NCBI GenBank assembly: GCA_021161465.1
Contig: JAGHAM010000008.1
Location: 1 to 24,815, forward strand
From: Candidatus Iainarchaeum sp.
Lineage (GTDB): Archaea > B1Sed10-29 > WALL01 > JAGHAM01
Direction of reading: 5' to 3'
DNA length: 24,815 bases
This document shows, piece by piece, positions 20,259-24,815 of the stretch. A program made the position numbers and the translations under genes. Position 1 is the first letter of the stretch; the number at the start of each line of letters is the position of its first letter. The notes beneath the pieces are model-generated. The model saw only the letters and a program-made list of their open reading frames with translations, made no database searches and was not told the origin of the DNA.

Positions 20259-20876
20259 ATGCACATTGATGAAAAAGTGTGGCAAAGACACTCCGGGCTT
20301 TCAATTGCTGTTGCAACCATAGAGGGCATCAAGGTCAAGCCCCCCATGGACACGCATATAGTGCTTCCCTACTCACTGGAAGAGCTTGAAGATATGGAAG
20401 AGCTAAAGGCGCTTAAGTCCTTCAGCTGGAAGACAGGAAGCCCCTCACAGGGATTCATAAATGATATGGCTACGCGAGTATATGATGGGGAGAAACTTCC
20501 AGGGGATAACATTGTTTCAAGCATATGCAACCTTGCAGCCTTAAAATACCTTATACCAATAATCGCCATAGACCTTGAGAAGCTTAAAGACAGCATTACA
20601 TTTAGAATCGCTAGAAAAGGTGAAAAACTAAATGGAAAACCACTGACTGGGCGGGAGTTAATAGCGGTTGACAGCAAAAGGATTCTCTGTGCCTTTCCTA
20701 ACCAGGTAAACGAAAAATTGAAAATCGACCAGAAAACAAAAAAGGTGCTTATAATTGGCCTTGGTGTGCCTGGAGTCAAAAAAGAGTACATCGTTGACTG
20801 TATGGAAGAGCTATATAAATACTTGGTAAAAGAGTGTGGTGGCCACTATAAGGGATTAGTCCTTCTCACAAGGTGA
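20259..20876 (+). CDS. Solo B3/4-domain protein
   Basis: A 205-residue protein that matches the B3/4 domain of the phenylalanyl-tRNA synthetase beta subunit (COG3382-type). The landmarks are P-S-Q-G-F-I-N-D-M near 68, L-P-G-D-N-I-V-S-S-I-C-N-L-A-A-L near 85, then I-A-I-D-L-E-K-L near 106, and a closing G-R-E-L-I-A-V-D. In the synthetase this domain edits mischarged Tyr-tRNA(Phe). Free-standing versions are widespread but of unproven function; hydrolysis of mischarged tRNA or tRNA binding is an inference. ATG 20259 is leaderless from a TATA-like ATTATTTAAAG at about 20227-20238. It is divergent from MBF1 and convergent with the histone gene. Confidence 0.82.
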   Translation: MHIDEKVWQRHSGLSIAVATIEGIKVKPPMDTHIVLPYSLEELEDMEELKALKSFSWKTGSPSQGFINDMATRVYDGEKLPGDNIVSSICNLAALKYLIPIIAIDLEKLKDSITFRIARKGEKLNGKPLTGRELIAVDSKRILCAFPNQVNEKLKIDQKTKKVLIIGLGVPGVKKEYIVDCMEELYKYLVKECGGHYKGLVLLTR

Positions 20877-20881
20877 TGTGC

Positions 20882-21085
20882 TTATCCTCTAGCAGCCATC
20901 TTTATATCTTCGCCAGTTACTGTTTTTCTCTTAGCGTGATGGGCAAGCTTGATTGCCTGTGTAGATATGTCTTCGGATATGTCCTCAAGGATGTCGATGA
21001 GCTCATCCACAGCAGTATCAGAAACCCTGGTAGCTCCTGCCTTTCTTATAAGCCTTTCAACAGCCGCCCTTGGTAGTTCAGCCAT
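20882..21085 (-). CDS. Archaeal histone
   Basis: A 67-residue archaeal histone with the full fold: L-P-R-A-A-V-E-R-L-I-R-K-A-G (helix 1 and its DNA-contacting Arg), R-V-S-D-T-A-V-D-E-L (helix 2 start), and A-K-R-K-T-V-T-G-E-D-I-K-M-A-A (the K-R-K-T-V-x-x-x-D-I motif that binds DNA through loop 2 and helix 3). It has no N- or C-terminal tail. It dimerises and wraps DNA, compacting the chromosome. The ATG at 21085 has GGGTG five bases upstream and a palindromic TATA box TTTATAAA at about 21120-21127. Confidence 0.97.
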   Translation of the reverse strand: MAELPRAAVERLIRKAGATRVSDTAVDELIDILEDISEDISTQAIKLAHHAKRKTVTGEDIKMAARG

Positions 21086-21421
21086 AGTTACACCCCCATT
21101 TTATTAGGAAATCACATTATTTATAAATGTTTGTGCCAAAAAAGGTGTTTTCCTAACTCAGATAGCAAGAAAGAGGCTGCTATGTATTACAAATTGGAAA
21201 AAGGATTTAATAATAACTTATTGGTGGTTACATATTGGTCGCTCAATGCTTTCCATGGATTTAAGAAATAGTAGATGTGCGTGAACAGGAACTGGCAGTT
21301 TCAATGGTTCTGATAGATGTTGGACTGGCTTTTTAGCAGCAAGTGTATTGCTCTTGTGGCGTGTGCTACACAGCGCCACCAAAGGTAAGCTTTAAAGATT
21401 AGGAAGCAATAATGCTTATAG
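21086..21421. other. Divergent 336-bp intergenic region between histone and hef
   Basis: It holds the histone promoter (TATA 21120-21127), a second TATA-like GATTTAATAATAAC at about 21200-21213 on plus, and the hef TATA CTTTAAAGATT at about 21390-21400. A hairpin GTGGCG-TGTG-CTA-CACA-g-CGCCAC lies at 21355-21379. I find only tiny open frames (12 codons or fewer) and no tRNA or clear C/D or H/ACA boxes. A short untranslated RNA from about 21230 ending near the hairpin is possible. Confidence 0.5.
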
Positions 21422-23599
21422 ATGTTTGTAAATCACCCTCTCATTAAAGCGGGTACCATAGAGCACAGGGAGTACCAAGAGAACCTAGCTAAAATTGCCA
21501 TAGAGAATGGCAGGACCCTTATAGTTGCGCCAACCGCGCTGGGCAAAACCATTATAGCTGCACTTGTTGCAGTGCATTTTCTTGAGCGCGTGCCGGAGAA
21601 GAAGGTCTTGTTCCTCGCGCCTACCAAGCCCCTGGCGAACCAGCATCTTCACTCATTCGAGAGAATCCTTAAACTGAAAGAGCTTACTCTCCTGACCGGG
21701 GAAACCAAGCTAAAAGAAAGGAAGGGGAAGTGGGAAAACGCTAAAGTTGTGTTTGCAACGCCCCAGACCATAAAGAGCTGCATGAAGCAGGGCTGCGTAG
21801 ACCTGAGAGATGTCAGCCTGCTAGTGGTTGATGAAGCGCACAGGGCTGTTGGTGACTATGCATACGTGCCTGTCAGCAAAAGGTGCGCGTCTATTCCAGG
21901 AACTGCCATTCTCGCGCTAACAGCATCCCCAGGCTCAAGCAAGGAGAAGATAGATGAGGTTTGCAGAAACCTGGGTATAGAGCATGTAGAAATGAGGACA
22001 GAGGAAGACGTTGATGTGAAGCCATATGTACACGAGAAAAAAATAGAGTGGGTGAGAGTAGACCTACCTGCCAGTATGACAGAGGCAAGAGAACTTTTGA
22101 AGAAAGCTATGAAAAACATAGCTGAAAGACTAAAGTCAAAAGGCTTAATCGAAAACTCAACCCTGTCGAGATTGAGCCGCAGGAAATTACTTGATATTCA
22201 AAAAAGGCTATCCAAGATGAAAGAAAGAACACCACTGGCCTTCTCGGGCTTGTCAGATGTGGCAGAGCTCATGAAACTTCAGCATGCCTATCTGCTTCTG
22301 GAAACCCAAGGCATAAAACAGCTTAAAGACTACTTAAACCGTTTGGAGGAAGAAAAGACCCGGGCTGCAAGGAGGATAGTTGCAACTCCAGAGATTATAA
22401 AACTAAGACAGGTAATAAGCACCATGGTAGAGCAGGGTATTGAGCATCCAAAGATGGCCAAGCTCGTTGAGATAATTAAGAGAGAGGGCAAGCAGGGTAT
22501 AGTTTTCACGCACTACCGCTCATCAGCTTCCGAGGTTGAGAAACTGCTTAACGAAAATGGCATAAGGGCCAAAAGGTTCATAGGGCAGACTTCAAGGGAG
22601 GGCGAGAAGGGGTTTAGCCAGGCCGAGCAGCTTGAAATAATAAATCAATTCAGAAAGGGTAACTACCAGATACTGGTTGCCACAGCCATAGGCGAAGAAG
22701 GTTTAGACATACCAAGTGTTGACCTGGTTGTGTTTTATGAACCGGTCCCGTCAGCGATAAGAGACATACAAAGGGCTGGCCGCACTGGCAGGAAAGCAGC
22801 TGGCAAAGTCATAGTATTGATAACAAGAGGCACCGGCGACGAAGCTTACTACTGGTCAGGGAGGCATAAGGAAAGGGAAATGAAAAAGATAGTTAGCGAT
22901 ATGAGCTCTGGAAAACGCGAAAAGCAAAAGACACTGAGTGAGTTCGCAAAGCCAGGAAAAACTGTTGTATTTGTCGACAATCGTGAGGGGCATTCAGGCG
23001 TCATTGGAAAGCTTGAAGAGCTGGGGATGCTGGTTAAAAGGGAACAACTCCCTGTTGGTGACTTCCTCCTAAGTGATAGGGCAGTGGTTGAGAGGAAGAC
23101 CACCAAAGATTTTGTTAAGTCCATAATAGATGGCAGGCTTTTCAGGCAGGCACAGGAGCTTAAAAGAAACTTTGAACAGCCGATGATAATCGTAGAGGGT
23201 AGCAACCTGTTCAACAGCAGTAACGTGCACCCCAATGCAATACGGGGCGCGCTTGCAGCAGTAGTGCTTGACTTTGGCATACCTGTGATTTTCTCACAGG
23301 GGATTGATGACACCGCTGCGCTCCTGGCCGTAATGGCAAAGCGCGAGCAGGGTGACCTTGGGAGGGTTGCACGTCTGCGCGGTGAGAAAAAAACACTGAG
23401 CGACAGGCAAGAACAAATATTCATAGTTGAGTCCCTCCCGGGCGTAGGGCCGACTCTGGCTAGAGAGCTCCTTAAAAAATTTGAAAGTGTTGAAGGGGTT
23501 CTCAATGCAACAGAGCGAGAGCTAAAGCAAATTCCAAAAATCGGTGAGAAGAAAGCAAAGGAAATCAGAAGAATAATCAAGTTAAAGTATGAAGAATAA
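21422..23599 (+). CDS. hef: Hef: fused SF2 helicase and XPF-type nuclease
   Basis: A 725-residue replication-fork repair enzyme. The helicase half has motif I A-P-T-A-L-G-K-T near 36-43 (the usual Gly is Ala), motif II D-E-A-H near 137, T-A-S motif III near 167 and motif VI Q-R-A-G-R-T-G-R near 445. An inserted helical region for fork recognition covers about 225-340. The nuclease half has V-D-N-R-E-G near 518 and the ERCC4 core V-E-R-K-T-T-K-D near 557. A tandem helix-hairpin-helix (L-P-G-V-G-P-T-L-A near 669, I-P-K-I-G-E-K-K-A near 700) ends the protein. It remodels and cuts stalled or branched forks. ATG 21422 is leaderless from TATA CTTTAAAGATT at about 21390. All three enzymatic parts look intact. 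Confidence 0.96.
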   Translation: MFVNHPLIKAGTIEHREYQENLAKIAIENGRTLIVAPTALGKTIIAALVAVHFLERVPEKKVLFLAPTKPLANQHLHSFERILKLKELTLLTGETKLKERKGKWENAKVVFATPQTIKSCMKQGCVDLRDVSLLVVDEAHRAVGDYAYVPVSKRCASIPGTAILALTASPGSSKEKIDEVCRNLGIEHVEMRTEEDVDVKPYVHEKKIEWVRVDLPASMTEARELLKKAMKNIAERLKSKGLIENSTLSRLSRRKLLDIQKRLSKMKERTPLAFSGLSDVAELMKLQHAYLLLETQGIKQLKDYLNRLEEEKTRAARRIVATPEIIKLRQVISTMVEQGIEHPKMAKLVEIIKREGKQGIVFTHYRSSASEVEKLLNENGIRAKRFIGQTSREGEKGFSQAEQLEIINQFRKGNYQILVATAIGEEGLDIPSVDLVVFYEPVPSAIRDIQRAGRTGRKAAGKVIVLITRGTGDEAYYWSGRHKEREMKKIVSDMSSGKREKQKTLSEFAKPGKTVVFVDNREGHSGVIGKLEELGMLVKREQLPVGDFLLSDRAVVERKTTKDFVKSIIDGRLFRQAQELKRNFEQPMIIVEGSNLFNSSNVHPNAIRGALAAVVLDFGIPVIFSQGIDDTAALLAVMAKREQGDLGRVARLRGEKKTLSDRQEQIFIVESLPGVGPTLARELLKKFESVEGVLNATERELKQIPKIGEKKAKEIRRIIKLKYEE

Positions 23600-23648
23600 A
23601 ACTACAATACATTAGGCTAAACTTTGCAAAACACAGGAGGCCTGTAAC

Positions 23649-24815
23649 CTATTCTTTGCCAAGCTTCTTCTGGAACAGCCTCTTTATGACTTCAATCTCC
23701 TTCTTGGTGTAGCCTTCCTCCTTGAGTTCCTTCATTATGGTCTTGCTGGGTATCCCTGCCCTGGCTTCCTGTATCGCTTTGTCTGAACGCGCGTCCAATT
23801 CCTTTAAGTAATCATCTGTATTGAGCAGCGATTCCTGTATTTGCACTAACTCCTGCTGGTAGGCTTTCCTAGCTGAAATTTCGCCAGCTGTCAACCCTGC
23901 CACCTCCTTCTTTGCAAGCTCAGACAGTTTTTTGTTGAGTTCCTTCTTCCTTGCCTTAAGGTCGCTTATCAATTTCTTGCGGTCCTCTGCTTCCTTCTGC
24001 TTAAGCAGCTTCTTAGCTGTCTCCTCACCTGCCTTCTTGGCATAGAAATGGGTATGAACAAGGAAGATTACCATTAGCACTAGGATACCAACGATTATCC
24101 CAACCACCCACTCCACTGGGATTACCTTCTGAACCAGATTAAGTGCACTGTTATATGATGGTAGGTTGTCAGTTCTATTGGGGTAGGTGACAGGGCTGCC
24201 AGTCGACGGCACCACGGGCTGATTAGAAGTCACTCCTGTTGTATTTTGGGTAGCACTGGGCGCACTCGCAGATGGGTTTAAAACATTGAACTCACAAGTT
24301 GAGCCATCTGAGTAGTTTTTACCATCATAAGCTGAGACAATCCATTCATAATGTCCAGACTCAAAAGATATATTTGTTGGAGTGTAGCTCAACCCCTCTA
24401 TGTCCTTAGCAAAGGATGTGTCCAAATTTACAAAGTTATGGTTCTCCGTTTCTTTCGTGAACATGAGGAAATATGTCACATGGTCACCATCCTTGTCATA
24501 AGAGGGCCCCCATGAAAAAATTATGTTACCAGCTAGCATAGTTACATTGTCACACGGGCTTAAAGCAGCTGGAGTACTTGGTTTGGTATTCTTGATTGGG
24601 TTACCCGATGATCCGCCCTCATCGGTTTCACCTTGTTGGGCTTCTCCCGAAGTTCCATTTTCCCCCTCCTCCTGAGTAGTGGTGGGGGGAACTGTGTTAT
24701 TGGCCGTATTAGTATCTGAAGGTGTTCCAGTTGTGAAGTTCGTCTCATCGTTAGTTGGGGGTTGTTCAACACCGCTTGTGCCTCCTCCAGCTAGCTCAAT
24801 CACAAAACAATGTGG
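23649..24815 (-). CDS. Partial surface protein: Ig/Fn-like domain, membrane anchor, cytoplasmic coiled coil
   Basis: The 3' part of a gene whose start lies beyond the window; the frame is open to the edge, and GTG 24803 is only an internal codon choice. The visible 388 residues begin with a Ser/Thr/Gly-rich linker (about 1-75), then a beta-rich extracellular domain with fibronectin/Ig-like landmarks (P-C-D-N-V-T-M, S-W-G-P-S-Y-D-K-D-G-D, G-H-Y-E-W-I-V-S-A-Y-D-G-K), then a second linker. A hydrophobic segment near 235-255 (V-G-I-I-V-G-I-L-V-L-M-V-I-F-L-V) follows, then about 130 residues of Lys/Glu-rich coiled coil inside the cell. It looks like a cell-surface receptor-type or anchor protein. 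Convergent with hef. Confidence 0.75.
   Translation of the reverse strand, partial: PHCFVIELAGGGTSGVEQPPTNDETNFTTGTPSDTNTANNTVPPTTTQEEGENGTSGEAQQGETDEGGSSGNPIKNTKPSTPAALSPCDNVTMLAGNIIFSWGPSYDKDGDHVTYFLMFTKETENHNFVNLDTSFAKDIEGLSYTPTNISFESGHYEWIVSAYDGKNYSDGSTCEFNVLNPSASAPSATQNTTGVTSNQPVVPSTGSPVTYPNRTDNLPSYNSALNLVQKVIPVEWVVGIIVGILVLMVIFLVHTHFYAKKAGEETAKKLLKQKEAEDRKKLISDLKARKKELNKKLSELAKKEVAGLTAGEISARKAYQQELVQIQESLLNTDDYLKELDARSDKAIQEARAGIPSKTIMKELKEEGYTKKEIEVIKRLFQKKLGKE

Noticed and set aside
22849-23580. 243-codon minus-strand frame opposite hef
   Set aside because: Antisense shadow of the nuclease half of Hef, with Ser/Leu-rich, non-domain composition.

Overview
The window is chromosomal DNA from an archaeon. 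The evidence is two tRNA genes with bulge-helix-bulge introns, an archaeal 7S/SRP RNA, a 67-residue archaeal histone, MBF1, Hef, a type IV prepilin with the archaeal K-G/I-S-P-V-V start, TATA boxes 20-35 bp upstream of leaderless ATG/GTG starts, and GGTG-type Shine-Dalgarno sites for the leadered genes. Hef, histone and FtsZ together point to a euryarchaeal or DPANN-type lineage rather than a crenarchaeote; I cannot name the genus. Superoxide reductase, peroxiredoxin, bacterioferritin and rubrerythrin indicate an anaerobe that meets oxygen.

Layout. 1-236: a tRNA-Thr(CGU) gene cut by the window edge, with a 183-nt intron. 348-4294 (minus): DUF1003 membrane protein, Ogg2-type 8-oxoguanine glycosylase, the operon bacterioferritin - peroxiredoxin - desulfoferrodoxin, then rubrerythrin and a PAS protein, together an oxidative-stress block. 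4402-6947: a small Cys-rich secreted protein, an EF-Tu-like protein without a P-loop, and a lipoprotein. 7055-9846: an accessory island of three toxin-antitoxin modules (AbiEi/AbiEii, HicB/HicA, AbrB/RelE). Its modules are separated by a recurring 38-bp element, and it ends at a tRNA-Ser(GCU) gene that carries two introns. 9847-12122: a 2.2-kb segment with a basic coiled protein and a PQQ-type propeller lipoprotein, bounded by 42-bp imperfect direct repeats that include the 5' end of the tRNA-Ser gene. 12172-15158: family-4 uracil-DNA glycosylase, CBS protein, membrane protein and a nuclease lipoprotein. 15168-15433: SRP RNA. 15642-19726: ftsZ, a site-2 protease divergent from a polytopic membrane protein, and a pilin. 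19723-23599: MBF1, solo B3/4-domain protein, histone and Hef. The window ends in a partial secreted or membrane protein with an extracellular Ig-like domain.

The most unusual signals are: (1) the TA cassette-like array, with a 38-bp direct repeat between modules whose end matches the 3' end of the neighbouring tRNA-Ser; (2) hicB and hicA both lacking a normal start codon, with ACG and ATA lying exactly where ATG should be behind good Shine-Dalgarno sites; (3) a ~50-nt two-hairpin RNA module present twice in the tRNA-Thr intron and once in the tRNA-Ser intron, with compensatory stem changes; (4) a second intron in the T-loop of the tRNA-Ser. All calls were made by reading the sequence; no database search was run.
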